From the NCBI GenBank assembly GCA_039908535.1, contig JAMOAW010000002.1, positions 57,125 through 121,124 on the forward strand: 64,000 bases of DNA. Direction: 5' to 3'. Below the pieces are notes generated by a model, which saw only the letters and a program-made list of their open reading frames with translations, was not told the DNA's origin and ran no database searches. Shown piece after piece: positions 1 through 8,585 of the stretch; the first letter of the stretch is position 1, and each line of letters opens with the position of its first letter. The DNA is from JAMOAW01 sp039908535 (GTDB taxonomy: Bacteria > Pseudomonadota > Magnetococcia > Magnetococcales > JADFZT01). Position numbers and translations under genes: made by a program.

Positions 1-165
1 TATCGAATGCAAAATTGGGAAGAGGCTCTTCAACGTTTTCGAGCTCTTCAGCAACGGGATCCAGAGCGGATGATCTATAATATCTATCGGCAGCGCATTC
101 AACTCTTTCGTAACGAACCGCCTGGATCAGATTGGGATGGGGTGTTTACCCATACCAGTAAATAA
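1..165 (+). CDS. C-terminal fragment of a protein, probably a class III nucleotide cyclase
   Basis: Only the last 54 residues and the TAA stop are inside the window, so the start and all catalytic domains are missing. The tail reads NWEEALQRFRALQQRDPE, then a Tyr/Arg-rich helix, and ends PGSDWDGVFTHTSK. A helical W-x-x-A-x-x-x-F segment followed by a dP...Y..R stretch and a terminal DWDGV...K is a common ending of membrane-linked bacterial adenylate/guanylate cyclases with CHASE2-type sensors. That family assignment rests on this short tail alone and is tentative. The gene ends eight bases before a type A repeat. Confidence 0.4.
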   Translation, partial: YRMQNWEEALQRFRALQQRDPERMIYNIYRQRIQLFRNEPPGSDWDGVFTHTSK

Positions 166-173
166 AACGATGC

Positions 174-430
174 GGCACCACCACACTTAACCGTAGTCGT
201 CTGTTTTTTGATTTTATTATTTAAAAAAAAAGGGGTCTGGGGGATTGCCCCCAGGGTTTTGTTTTTGTTTTTGTTTTTGTTTTTGTTTTTGTTTTTGTTT
301 TTGTTTTTGCTTTTGCTTTTGCTTTTGCTTTTGCTTTTGCTTTTGCTTTTGCTTTTGACCTCGGTTTTGCTTCCTTCAAACAGCAGGGGGATTGGGGGAT
401 GCAATCCCCCAAGGTCTTGACTTTGTTTTT
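174..430 (+). repeat. Type A palindromic MITE-like repeat, copy 1
   Basis: The left end GGCACCACCACACTTAA resembles the end of the intact copy near 25.3 kb. The body has the same order: a T-rich spacer, CTGGGGG-ATTG-CCCCCAG palindrome, a hexamer tract, a CCTCGGTTTTGCTTCCTTC segment and TTGGGGGAT-GCA-ATCCCCCAA palindrome followed by AAGGTCTTGA. The right terminal repeat seen at 25.49 kb is not found here, so this copy is probably decayed at its right end. Translations of this stretch give artificial Lys-Asn or Leu runs and are not genes. It fills the gap between the cyclase-like gene and terB. Confidence 0.75.
261..356 (+). repeat. Hexanucleotide tandem array (8 x GTTTTT then 8 x GCTTTT)
   Basis: Inside the type A repeat there are eight perfect GTTTTT units (261-308) followed directly by eight perfect GCTTTT units (309-356). 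Other type A copies in the window have only one to three such units at the same place, so the array is a local expansion and a likely variable-number tandem repeat. Confidence 0.9.
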
Positions 431-460
431 ACACCCTGCCCTACCCTGCAATCATATTGT

Positions 461-913
461 TTACAGGCTAAAATCGGTTGGATTCAAACCCAATTCCGAA
501 ATCATTCGACGGACAATGTTTTGTTCTTGTAGGTCAAAATTTCCGTCTGAGGCCCCGATGGCACAACAGACGCGGACGATAAGTTGCGCTTGCGGTTTGC
601 CACGAAATTGACCAATGATCTGCATCACTTCGCCAGTGCCGATATTCGTATCAAACTCAAATTTTTCCACATATTTTTGGAACAGTTTGATAACATCATT
701 TTGATCGAAAACTTTGAGTTGCTCGGAACTTTTCAGATATCCCATCATTTTTTGTTTTTCTTGTGAGGTCACATTGCCATCGGCGTAGCCTACTAAGGCA
801 CACCCGGCGATGACGGCTTCAAGAAGATCTTTGGATTTAAACTTGGTGATTTCGGTATTAAGTGTCTCCTGAGCGAGGGTGACATTTTGTTTAAGCCAAT
901 CGGTGAACGCCAT
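461..913 (-). CDS. terB: TerB family tellurite-resistance protein
   Basis: A 150-residue TerB. It matches the Enterobacterial TerB pattern closely, including EKQKMMGYLKSSEQLKVFD, the acidic YADGNV and ASDGNF motifs of the two helical repeats, and the final LGLNPTDFSL. TerB is a cytoplasmic, metal-binding helical protein of the ter stress module, thought to link TerC and TerD-type proteins at the membrane; terC is not in this window. The start at 913 is chosen because AAGGAG lies just upstream; an in-frame upstream ATG at 964 would lie inside terA. It follows terA by two bases and is the last gene of the HAD-terZ-terA-terB operon. Confidence 0.9.
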   Translation of the reverse strand: MAFTDWLKQNVTLAQETLNTEITKFKSKDLLEAVIAGCALVGYADGNVTSQEKQKMMGYLKSSEQLKVFDQNDVIKLFQKYVEKFEFDTNIGTGEVMQIIGQFRGKPQAQLIVRVCCAIGASDGNFDLQEQNIVRRMISELGLNPTDFSL

Positions 914-915
914 TT

Positions 916-2160
916 TTATCTCCTTGTTGTATTTTGGTCCAGGATGCCCCATCGGATACCCCAATGATAGGCATTGTCCATGGCTGCGTGTCCGTTAAAA
1001 TAACGGGTTTCTTTGGTAATTTTTAATTTTTCTTGGTCCATGTCAATGTGGGCAATGGCACACATCATTTGGCCGGTAACGGCCTGATCGAGAGGGATTT
1101 CAATATCGGGGTGACCGAAAATTTTAAGGGTTGCCACCCCCTGTGCAGCGGTCCAATCTGGTACTGCATTGTATATAAAGGCGAACAGTAAAACACGCTT
1201 AATTTTGACGAACTGATCACCGTTAATACGCATTTTTTGCCAATGGGAAGGAGTTTCTGTTTGATCTTCACCAAGGTGCAAAATATAGGGTTCTTCATGA
1301 AAATGGCCCATTTGATTTCCAAAGGCCTGAATGGTTCCTTTTTGGCCATTGACCAATTCACACAGACAGCCGAGGTTGAGATCGCCCCCTTTGCCTGTCA
1401 ACAATCCTGCCAGGAGACCACTTTTTTGGGGACGATGCCATTGCAAATGGATGGCTATCTCTCCGAATCCTTCTGGACGACTTTTTTTTACATAGAGAGA
1501 CTCGCCTTGTTTTTGCAAAATGAGTTTGCGTCCTTCTGCTACCTCTTTGGGAGGCGTAAAAACGGGTAATGGCGGGGGGGAGGCGACCACTGGGGCATCG
1601 TCGGTGATCATCACCCCATAATGTTTGGCTAAAGGGGCCAATCCCCCGATAAACCCCTGCCCTACTGCCCTAAATTTCCATTGTCCCTGGCGTTTATAAA
1701 TCCGCGCCAGGGTGATGGCCGTCTCTGGCATCCCTTGAACGGGGAGATCAAAACGGAGCACTTCGGCAAACCCATTTGGATTGAGCACTCGGATGAATAC
1801 CTGCTGAAATCGCGCAAAATTTTGTCCGCGTGCCACCCCTTCATGGATGGTCAAACAAAGATCAATGGCGACAATAGAGATGGCCATGTTGTCCAAATCT
1901 ATCGTAAATGATCGCAAATCAGAGGTGACTTTCGTAGAAGGGATCGGTTGATAACAAACCGTTCCATCTGGGGATTTTTGTGAACCATAAAAGACAAAAC
2001 CGTCATCGGCCAGAACCCGATCGTTTTCTCCCAATAAAAAAGCCGACGCATCCACCTCCATACCCTGTTGCGTATTTGGAGCCCAACCAATCGCCACCAC
2101 AACACGCTCCTGAACAGGAAGGATCATATTGGCTCCAGGTATCAAGCTTGATCCGGTCAT
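916..2160 (-). CDS. terA: TerA-like protein with N-terminal TerD domain
   Basis: 414 residues. Residues ~1-190 form a TerD-type domain (VVVAIGWAPNTQQGMEVDASAFLL, later FTIDLDNM, ITLARIYKRQGQWKFRAVGQGF). Residues ~215-414 form the TerA-specific C-terminal domain (FGEIAIHLQWH, GGDLNLGCLCEL, NGDQFVKIKRVLLFAFIY). A proline-rich linker (~195-210) joins them. TerD domains bind calcium through conserved acidic residues such as the EVDAS loop seen here. It lies 33 bases after the terZ-type gene and two bases before terB, the order found in enterobacterial terZAB. The role is membrane or phage stress and oxyanion tolerance by family; the substrate is not shown by the sequence. Confidence 0.85.
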   Translation of the reverse strand: MTGSSLIPGANMILPVQERVVVAIGWAPNTQQGMEVDASAFLLGENDRVLADDGFVFYGSQKSPDGTVCYQPIPSTKVTSDLRSFTIDLDNMAISIVAIDLCLTIHEGVARGQNFARFQQVFIRVLNPNGFAEVLRFDLPVQGMPETAITLARIYKRQGQWKFRAVGQGFIGGLAPLAKHYGVMITDDAPVVASPPPLPVFTPPKEVAEGRKLILQKQGESLYVKKSRPEGFGEIAIHLQWHRPQKSGLLAGLLTGKGGDLNLGCLCELVNGQKGTIQAFGNQMGHFHEEPYILHLGEDQTETPSHWQKMRINGDQFVKIKRVLLFAFIYNAVPDWTAAQGVATLKIFGHPDIEIPLDQAVTGQMMCAIAHIDMDQEKLKITKETRYFNGHAAMDNAYHWGIRWGILDQNTTRR

Positions 2161-2193
2161 TTTTTTACCTCACTGCTCAAGGCAACAGCCGGG

Positions 2194-2778
2194 TTAAAGC
2201 ATACCTGTCATTGCTGGCATCATTTCATGGAAGGTCCGACCAGTGGTTTTTTCGCCAATGGCATGTAGTTTCCATTCGTTGTTATGACGATAGAGTTTGG
2301 CCATGATCAGACCAGTATGGGATCCCACTTCACTCAGTTTAAAGGTGGCCAGTTCTGTGTTACTGACTTCGTCGACAAGACGACAACGCGCATTGGCCAC
2401 TTGGTCGAAGGTTTGACCGCTAAACGAGGTCACGGTAAAGACAAGAGATTTAACCGTAGAGGGTAATTTAGAGAGATCGATTTTGATCACTTCGTCATCC
2501 CCCTCCCCTGCCCCGGTCAGGTTGTCACCGGTATGGACAATGGCCCCACTCATACCGCGCAATTTTTTAAACCAGATCTCTTCGATTAATTTTCCCCCCT
2601 CATCAAAGACGAGACAAGAGGCATCCAGATCAATATCGCCCCCACCGCCGCCAAAGAGGCCAGCCATAAACCCCTTTTTTTGGATCACGTCCCACCCTAA
2701 CCCCATAAAAACCCGCTGTAGGGTTTGATTCTCTTTTGAGAGGCTAATTTTTTGTCCTTTGGTAAGTGAAATACTCAT
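2194..2778 (-). CDS. terZ: TerD family protein, TerZ-like
   Basis: 194 residues, one TerD domain. The N-terminus VMGLGWDVIQKKG-type segment (GLGWDVIQKKGFMAGLFGGGGG) followed by DIDLDASCLVFDE is closest in pattern to TerZ. Conserved pieces further on are IHTGDNLTG-like VHTGDNLTGAGEGDDEVIKIDL, SFSGQTFDQVANARCRLVD and IMAKLYRHNNEWKLHAIGE. The aspartates of DIDLDAS and GDDE are the presumed calcium ligands. Position first in a Z-A-B order supports TerZ over TerD or TerE. It starts 38 bases after the HAD gene stop, so the four genes are probably co-transcribed. AAGGAG lies upstream of the ATG. Confidence 0.85.
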   Translation of the reverse strand: MSISLTKGQKISLSKENQTLQRVFMGLGWDVIQKKGFMAGLFGGGGGDIDLDASCLVFDEGGKLIEEIWFKKLRGMSGAIVHTGDNLTGAGEGDDEVIKIDLSKLPSTVKSLVFTVTSFSGQTFDQVANARCRLVDEVSNTELATFKLSEVGSHTGLIMAKLYRHNNEWKLHAIGEKTTGRTFHEMMPAMTGML

Positions 2779-2816
2779 ATTGCACGTCTCCTTGACTCAA
2801 TAGAAAAACACGAGTG

Positions 2817-3419
2817 TTATAATGGAACGACTGTTGGATGATCGGTTAACGCCAGCATAGCCCCATCGTGGGGCAAATTACCATAGCCCCAGACCTCTCC
2901 TTTGGTGCCGACCAACCATTCTTGTACCCGTCGAGCCTTTTCTGACCAGGTACAAGAGAGTGTTTTCATCTCTCCTGTTAAGAGATTCCCTTCAATTTCC
3001 ATTTCTGTTGAAAATAATGCGTCTAAATGGAGAGATTTTAGTTCAAAAATAGTGGGCATATAGGCCGAAAGGCTGCCTGTGGCGACTAAAATTCGTCGCC
3101 CAGCCTCTTGATGACGCTGGAACTCTTGCATGGTTGATGGGATCCATTCCAATTGTTTAAAGAGAGACTCTGCGGCCCCTCTGGCTTGATCAAGGGTTTT
3201 ACCAGCCAATATTCGCCGTAAAATTTCCACCCGGAAGATCTCTCTTCTTCGACTTGGTGAAACCAATGCGGCCCTGGCCCCAGCCCCACAGCAAGCCGTT
3301 AAAAATTTTTGTTGACCCGCTATAGATCTTAAAAAAAATGACATGGTTTCTTGAAAAACCATGGTCCGATCAAAATCAAAAATAACGGAATCGCGATTGA
3401 TTATGATAAGATTTTCCAC
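2817..3419 (-). CDS. HAD-superfamily phosphatase (HAD-IB type)
   Basis: 200 residues. Motif I is FDFDRTM (DxDxT nucleophile pair), motif II is VATGSLS (Ser/Thr after a hydrophobic strand), and motif III/IV is GNLPHDGAMLALTD. The helical cap between motif I and II and the overall length fit the phosphoserine-phosphatase-like HAD-IB group. The predicted start is GTG at 3419; no in-frame ATG before the motif is available. HAD hydrolases are common partners in ter gene neighbourhoods, and it is first in this ter operon. Substrate unknown. Confidence 0.75.
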   Translation of the reverse strand: MENLIIINRDSVIFDFDRTMVFQETMSFFLRSIAGQQKFLTACCGAGARAALVSPSRRREIFRVEILRRILAGKTLDQARGAAESLFKQLEWIPSTMQEFQRHQEAGRRILVATGSLSAYMPTIFELKSLHLDALFSTEMEIEGNLLTGEMKTLSCTWSEKARRVQEWLVGTKGEVWGYGNLPHDGAMLALTDHPTVVPL

Positions 3420-3463
3420 AGATAAACGAAAGGCTCCGAAATCAGGCGGTTTTGAGTAGGTTT

Positions 3464-3625
3464 AGAACATGATGCCCTTCGGGCAGAAAAAATCAAAGGC
3501 CAAACCCTGGGGGATGAATCCCCCAGACCCCCTCTTTTTTTTAAAAATCAAAAGAAAAGGGTGGGGGGAATTGGGGGGCGGTTCTCCGCCCCCCAAGGTC
3601 TTGATTTTTGTCTTTCCGATACATA
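3464..3625 (+). repeat. Type B compound palindromic repeat, copy 1 (full length)
   Basis: Reference copy of type B. It starts AGAACATGA, then a hairpin TGCCC-TTCG-GGCA, then palindrome CTGGGGGAT-GA-ATCCCCCAG, then an AT-rich arm with CCCCCTC and T/A runs, then palindrome TTGGGGGGCGG-TTCT-CCGCCCCCCAA, then GTCTTGA, and ends near CCGATACAT. It lies between the flagellin gene and the HAD gene. The ORFs read through it are artefacts. No target duplication was found. Confidence 0.85.
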
Positions 3626-3712
3626 AATTAAAGAATGCAGCATGGAGCACCAAAAGTCAAAAATAAAATCCAGAAGATCTTTTTTAGGATAAACGCCCCC
3701 CTGCCCGATTCA

Positions 3713-4543
3713 TTATTGCAATAAATTCAATACCTGCTTTGGTTGCAAATTAGCTTGCGCTAAAATGGCAATGCCTGCTTGCTGAATAATACTATTTCGG
3801 GCCAAAAGGGTGGCTTCTTGAGCAACATCGACATCCATAATATGAGACCTAGCAATTTGAAGATTTTCAGAACCACTTGTCAGGGAGGAGATGATCGATT
3901 CAAACCGATTTTGAAAGGCCCCCAATTGGGAGCGAATAGAGGTGACGGAATCTAGCGCGGTATCCACCAAACCAATCGTTGTACTTGCATTGGCCATGGT
4001 ACTGACATTGGCCAATGTGCCTCCCACCCCCAATCCAATGGCACTGTTCACCGCCCCCATAATGGAGATTTGGATGGTTTGCATGGCATCGGTGCCAATT
4101 TGAAATTTTTTATTGGTAAAGCCACCACTCAATAAAATTTGGTTGTTAAAATCGGTGTTATTGCCGATTCGATCAATTTCGGCAACCAGTTGCATGACCT
4201 CCGTGTTGAGATCGTTTCGATCGGTATTGGTCAAGGAGGAGGTGTTGGCTTCCACCGCCTTTTCTCGGATTTGTTGCAAGGCCTCCACGGTTTGGCTGAG
4301 AGCCTCGTCGGCGATTTGAGTGAGAGATAACCCATCGTTGGCATTGGTAATCGCTTGATTCATCCCTCGGATATTGGCTGTCAAGCGGGTACTGATTGAA
4401 AGTCCAGCTGGATCGTCTTTGGAACTGTTGATGCGCAATCCAGAAGCCAATCGGTTATAATTGATACTTAGATTATTGGTAGAACGAGCTAGATAGCGTT
4501 GAACCGACAATGCGGCAATGTTGCTATTGATTGAAAGAGCCAT
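3713..4543 (-). CDS. fliC: Flagellin
   Basis: 276 residues, short for a flagellin, with almost no variable central domain. The N-terminal D0/D1 part begins MALSINSNIAALSVQRYLARSTN-type sequence and contains RLASGLRINSSKDDPAGLSIS and NDGLSLTQIADEALSQT. The C-terminal part has LGAFQNRFESIISSL, RSHIMDVDVAQEATLLARN and ends QANLQPKQVLNLLQ, the classic flagellin terminus. The start at 4543 is preferred over the upstream in-frame ATG at 4669 because the MALSINSN start is the family norm and GGAGA lies upstream. It is a single gene divergent from msbA. The symbol is by family; paralogues may exist elsewhere. Confidence 0.92.
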   Translation of the reverse strand: MALSINSNIAALSVQRYLARSTNNLSINYNRLASGLRINSSKDDPAGLSISTRLTANIRGMNQAITNANDGLSLTQIADEALSQTVEALQQIREKAVEANTSSLTNTDRNDLNTEVMQLVAEIDRIGNNTDFNNQILLSGGFTNKKFQIGTDAMQTIQISIMGAVNSAIGLGVGGTLANVSTMANASTTIGLVDTALDSVTSIRSQLGAFQNRFESIISSLTSGSENLQIARSHIMDVDVAQEATLLARNSIIQQAGIAILAQANLQPKQVLNLLQ

Positions 4544-4640
4544 GAACCAATCTCCACTGCTGTTATTATTGTTATCCAGCGGATATTTACCCAATTTAGG
4601 TATAAATTTAATTATAGTGCGGATTTCTTCCGCTTGATTT

Positions 4641-4669
4641 ATCCTACCAGGGTTGATAATTTGCGTCAA
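4641..4669 (-). promoter_or_regulatory. Candidate sigma-70-type promoter for the flagellin gene
   Basis: On the minus strand TTGACG (4664-4669) and TAGGAT (4641-4646) are separated by exactly 17 bases, about 95 bases upstream of the flagellin start. No sigma-28-like TAAA...GCCGATAA box was seen between flagellin and msbA. Confidence 0.4.
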
Positions 4670-4740
4670 GAACGGAATTGCCTTGAATGAGATGAAGAAG
4701 CAACTTTTTTGAATTATCGCAATGAAAGGAGAAAAATAAT

Positions 4741-6516
4741 ATGAAAAAATTGGAAAAATTGGAAAGAACTATCAGCGATAAAGAACTTTTAAAAAATTTA
4801 TTTTCTTATCTGCTTCCCTATAAAAAATATATCGTTGTTGCCATTCTCTGCATGATTTTAATTTCCGGGTTAACCTCTTTGCAGGCCTATCTGATCAAAC
4901 CTGTTTTGGATAAAATTTTTATTGAAAAAAATCAATTATATTTCAATATATTACCCTGGATAATTTTCATTGTTTTTCTATTAAAAGGAATGACCTATTT
5001 TTTTTATCAATACTATTTAGAACGGGTCGGACAGAGCGTGGTTAAAGATTTACGTTTGCAACTTTTTGTCCATTTGCACCGTCAATCCTTGGCTTTTTTT
5101 CATAATCATACCTCTGGAGAATTGATGTCACGTCTGATGTCGGATGTGGCGATTGTTCAAAGCACGGTCTCTTCAGCGACTGTTGGCATGATCAAAGACA
5201 CGCTGGAGATGGTTGGTTTAATTGGGCTTATTTTTTATTTGAATTGGGAATTGGCTATATTTTGTTTTGGTTTTATTATGATTGCGTTTTTACCCGTTAT
5301 TTTTTTTAGTCGTTTACATCGCCGTTTAAGCACCCGTATTCAAGAAAATAACGCCGACTTGACCGCTATTGTCAATGAATCGATCAAGGGCAATCCCATA
5401 ATCAAGGCCTTTGGTATGGAGCATTTTGAAGCAGAACGGTTTGGTCATGCCCTCCTCAATTTATTTCATGTGACGGTTTACGATGTTAAGATGCGTAAAA
5501 TTTCCCACTCCATTATGGAACTATTGGGAGGGATTGGCATTATTTCCATTATTGTTTTTGGCGGCCAACAAGTGATGGATGGCACCTCCTCCACCGGTAC
5601 ATTTTTTTCTTTTTTGACCGCCTTGGTCATGATTTATGAACCCATTAAAGGCATTACCAAGGTCAACAGTTCTATCCAACATGGTCTAGCCGCTTTTAAT
5701 CGTGTCACATGGTTGTTAAACCAACAGCCACAAATTCAAAACAAACCAGAGGCGATTTCTTTACCTCCTTTTAATAAAGAAATTTGTTTTTCCGATGTTT
5801 TTTTTAAATATGACCACTCCGATAAACAGGTGTTGCGTGGTGTCGATTTAAAGATAGCAAAAGGTCAAAAGGTCGCCATTGTTGGCCATAGCGGTAGCGG
5901 CAAAACCACGGTCGCCAATCTATTACCACGTTTTTTTGATGTCACGGGTGGTGGTATTACCATAGATGGCTTTGACATACGCGATGTGACGTTTGGTTCA
6001 TTGCGTGAACAAATTTCAGTGGTCACGCAAGATACCATCTTATTTAACGATACCATTCGCAACAATATCGCCTATGGCCTTCCAGAGTGTTCCGAAGAGA
6101 GGCTTCTCTTGGCGGCCCGCCAAGCCAATGCCATGGAATTCATCGTAACTCTCCCTAAACAATTTGAAACCATCATCGGTGAGTCGGGGGTGCGGTTTTC
6201 AGGGGGACAACGGCAACGTTTGGCGGTGGCGCGAGCCTTTTTAAAAAATGCCCCTATTTTAATCCTCGACGAAGCCACCTCGGCCTTGGATACCGAATCG
6301 GAGCGATTGGTTCAAAATGCCATTGAACAACTCATGGAAGGACGCACCGTCCTCCTCATCGCTCATCGTCTCTCCACAGTCGAACGGGCCGACCTGATCG
6401 TTTTAATGAAAGATGGCCAGATTATCGAACAAGGAACCCATGCGGAATTGCTCAATCAGCCAGAGAGTGAATATCGAAAATTTCATACGTTGCAAAGTCG
6501 TTTGATAGAGGAATAA
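4741..6516 (+). CDS. msbA: MsbA-type lipid A export ABC transporter (permease-ATPase)
   Basis: 591 residues, the usual length of an MsbA half-transporter. The N-terminal ~320 residues hold six membrane segments (for example YIVVAILCMILISGLTSL and LFYLNWELAIFCFGF-like GLIFYLNWELAIF). The nucleotide-binding domain has Walker A VGHSGSGKTT, Q-loop VTQDTILFNDTIRNNIAYG, signature FSGGQRQRLAVARAFLKNAPILILDEATSALD with Walker B, and H-loop IAHRLSTVERAD. MsbA flips lipid A-core across the inner membrane as a homodimer. AGGAG precedes the ATG. The gene stands alone, divergent from flagellin. Other lipid-flipping exporters of this family cannot be excluded, but MsbA is the best fit. Confidence 0.85.
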   Translation: MKKLEKLERTISDKELLKNLFSYLLPYKKYIVVAILCMILISGLTSLQAYLIKPVLDKIFIEKNQLYFNILPWIIFIVFLLKGMTYFFYQYYLERVGQSVVKDLRLQLFVHLHRQSLAFFHNHTSGELMSRLMSDVAIVQSTVSSATVGMIKDTLEMVGLIGLIFYLNWELAIFCFGFIMIAFLPVIFFSRLHRRLSTRIQENNADLTAIVNESIKGNPIIKAFGMEHFEAERFGHALLNLFHVTVYDVKMRKISHSIMELLGGIGIISIIVFGGQQVMDGTSSTGTFFSFLTALVMIYEPIKGITKVNSSIQHGLAAFNRVTWLLNQQPQIQNKPEAISLPPFNKEICFSDVFFKYDHSDKQVLRGVDLKIAKGQKVAIVGHSGSGKTTVANLLPRFFDVTGGGITIDGFDIRDVTFGSLREQISVVTQDTILFNDTIRNNIAYGLPECSEERLLLAARQANAMEFIVTLPKQFETIIGESGVRFSGGQRQRLAVARAFLKNAPILILDEATSALDTESERLVQNAIEQLMEGRTVLLIAHRLSTVERADLIVLMKDGQIIEQGTHAELLNQPESEYRKFHTLQSRLIEE

Positions 6517-6566
6517 TAGACAGGCTTAAGATTTGGATACATCGTAACAATACTGAAAGGTTAACA

Positions 6567-8585
6567 ATGATTATAAAAAAAATTATTTTTTTTTACTCCA
6601 TTGCCAGCATCGGAATGATTCTCTTTTTTCCTGGAATAGGAAGGACATCCACAACAGACAGCCTCATGGAAGAGCTTATGAGAACTCCATTGGAGAGTCT
6701 GATCGAGATGGAGATCACCTCTGCAGCTAAAAAGCCACAAAAATTGATGAATGTGGCTAGTGCCATTTATATTATTACCGCTGATGACATCAAACGCTCT
6801 ACGGCCACGGTATTGCCAGAGCTTTTGATGGGAGTGCCGGGGATGCATGTGGTTCAAATTAATGCTCATTCGTGGGCCATTTCGGCTCGTGGTTTTAATG
6901 GTCTCTTCTCCAGAGATCTTCTCATCTTAATGGATGGCCGAAGCCTCTATACCCCTTTGTTTTCCGGTGTCTATTGGGATACCCAAGATCTTCCCTTAGA
7001 GGATATTGAACGCATTGAAATCATTCGAGGACCAGGAGGGACGCTATGGGGAGCCAATGCGGTTAATGGGGTGATTAACATTTTAACTAAAAAGGCCAAC
7101 GAGACCAAAGGCTCTTTGGTAACGGTGGTCGCTGGCACACAAGAACGGGTTACAACCTATCGTTATGGCGATCAAACCGATTCTGGGACGGCTTGGCGGG
7201 TTTGGGGAAAGGGAATTGATCAAGACCCCTTTTCTCGTACCGATGGTTGGCAAGCCCATGATTCCTGGCAACGCGCTCAAGGTGGTTTTCGTCTGGATAA
7301 AACCTTTTCTTCGCAAGATGAATGGAGTTTGCAAGGAGATATCTATGATGGAAATTTAGATCAAAAATCAACAGTTACCTCTTTGCTTGCTCCCTATAAT
7401 TCTACGCTTAAAGAAACCAATTCGGTTTGGGGTGCCAACCTGCTTAGCCATTGGAAGCGGATATTATCCAGCCACTCCGATATGGATTTCTTGGTTTATT
7501 ATGATCATACCTACCGCTCTTTGGACGAGACACGAGATACCCTGGATTTAGGTTTTCAACATCGGTTTCCCTTGAGTGACCATCAGGAGATCACTTGGGG
7601 GATGGGATATCGCTTAAGTCATGGAGAGTATCCTTTCGATTCCACAACGAGCATGGATCCCGACTCCCGTACTGATAATCTATTAAGTACCTTTGTTCAA
7701 GATGAAATTCAACTCATTCCAAATCAAGTTAAATTAATTCTCGGTACCAAAATTGAACATAACGATTATACCGGTTTGGAGCTCCAACCCAACGCAAGAG
7801 TTTTGTGGAGGATGGCGGAGGATCAAACGCTTTGGACATCAGTCTCCCGCGCCGTGCGTACTCCTTCATGGAGCAACCATAATTTTCGTATCAATGTGAC
7901 AGCCTTTCCCATGGGCCCCCCTTTTAATGTAGGGGAAATTTCCATATTTGGCAGTGAGGCTGTCCAATCAGAAGAGTTAATGGCCTATGAATTGGGCTAT
8001 CGGAAACAATTTGGAAAAAATTTTTTTCTTGATACTACAGCCTTTTATCATGTTTACGACGATCTCGTCAGTAATGAAAATGGGACTCCCTTTGTAGAAG
8101 CCGATGCCATATCAACCCATTTAGTGACTCCAATTTATTGGGAAAATAAACTGCAAGCCCATACCTATGGCTTGGAACTGGATACCCAATGGCAGACGAG
8201 CGAATCTTTACGTCTTCAATTGGGGGCCTCCTTACAAAAAATTGACCTTGATTTAAAAGAGGGCAGCACCGACACCTCCTCTTTAGCCAGTGCTGGTGAT
8301 GACCCCCAATTTCAGTTTCATCTGCATAGCTATTGGGATATTATTGAACATGTTCAACTCGATACTATGCTCTATTATGTCCAACGGTTATCGAGTTTAA
8401 ACATTCCGGCCTTTTGGCGTGCAGATATTCGACTGGGTTGGGAGGTACAAAAAAATTGTCGTCTGGATCTTATAGGGATCAACCTGTTGGACGATTCTAC
8501 CCCGCAATTTATCGATGCCGCAGGTGCAACGGAAAATTCAGAATTTCCCCGTTCATTCTTGGCTAAACTCACTTGGAGCTTTTGA
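6567..8585 (+). CDS. TonB-dependent outer-membrane receptor
   Basis: 672 residues. A signal peptide (MIIKKIIFFYSIASIGMILF, cleavage near residue 28) precedes the plug domain: ITADDIKRSTATVLPELL, ISARGFNGLFSRDLLILMDGRS, IERIEIIRGPGGTLWGANAVNGVINI. The remainder is a 22-strand-type barrel ending in a terminal Phe (AKLTWSF). Such receptors take up chelated metals or vitamins with TonB energy; the ligand is not evident. A YfiR-like gene starts on the next base after its stop and a sensor kinase follows, so this is a receptor-signalling operon common in marine proteobacteria. Confidence 0.88.
   Translation: MIIKKIIFFYSIASIGMILFFPGIGRTSTTDSLMEELMRTPLESLIEMEITSAAKKPQKLMNVASAIYIITADDIKRSTATVLPELLMGVPGMHVVQINAHSWAISARGFNGLFSRDLLILMDGRSLYTPLFSGVYWDTQDLPLEDIERIEIIRGPGGTLWGANAVNGVINILTKKANETKGSLVTVVAGTQERVTTYRYGDQTDSGTAWRVWGKGIDQDPFSRTDGWQAHDSWQRAQGGFRLDKTFSSQDEWSLQGDIYDGNLDQKSTVTSLLAPYNSTLKETNSVWGANLLSHWKRILSSHSDMDFLVYYDHTYRSLDETRDTLDLGFQHRFPLSDHQEITWGMGYRLSHGEYPFDSTTSMDPDSRTDNLLSTFVQDEIQLIPNQVKLILGTKIEHNDYTGLELQPNARVLWRMAEDQTLWTSVSRAVRTPSWSNHNFRINVTAFPMGPPFNVGEISIFGSEAVQSEELMAYELGYRKQFGKNFFLDTTAFYHVYDDLVSNENGTPFVEADAISTHLVTPIYWENKLQAHTYGLELDTQWQTSESLRLQLGASLQKIDLDLKEGSTDTSSLASAGDDPQFQFHLHSYWDIIEHVQLDTMLYYVQRLSSLNIPAFWRADIRLGWEVQKNCRLDLIGINLLDDSTPQFIDAAGATENSEFPRSFLAKLTWSF

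Noticed and set aside
99..451. Lys/Asn-, Lys/Ala- or Leu-rich open frames on both strands
   Set aside because: They are translations of the hexanucleotide array and palindromes; no start signal or natural composition.
3462..3666. Proline/glycine-rich ORFs across a type B repeat
   Set aside because: The same peptide recurs wherever the repeat occurs; it reflects the repeat, not a gene.
4113..4330. Plus-strand ORFs opposite flagellin
   Set aside because: Antisense shadow of a well-conserved gene; no family pattern.
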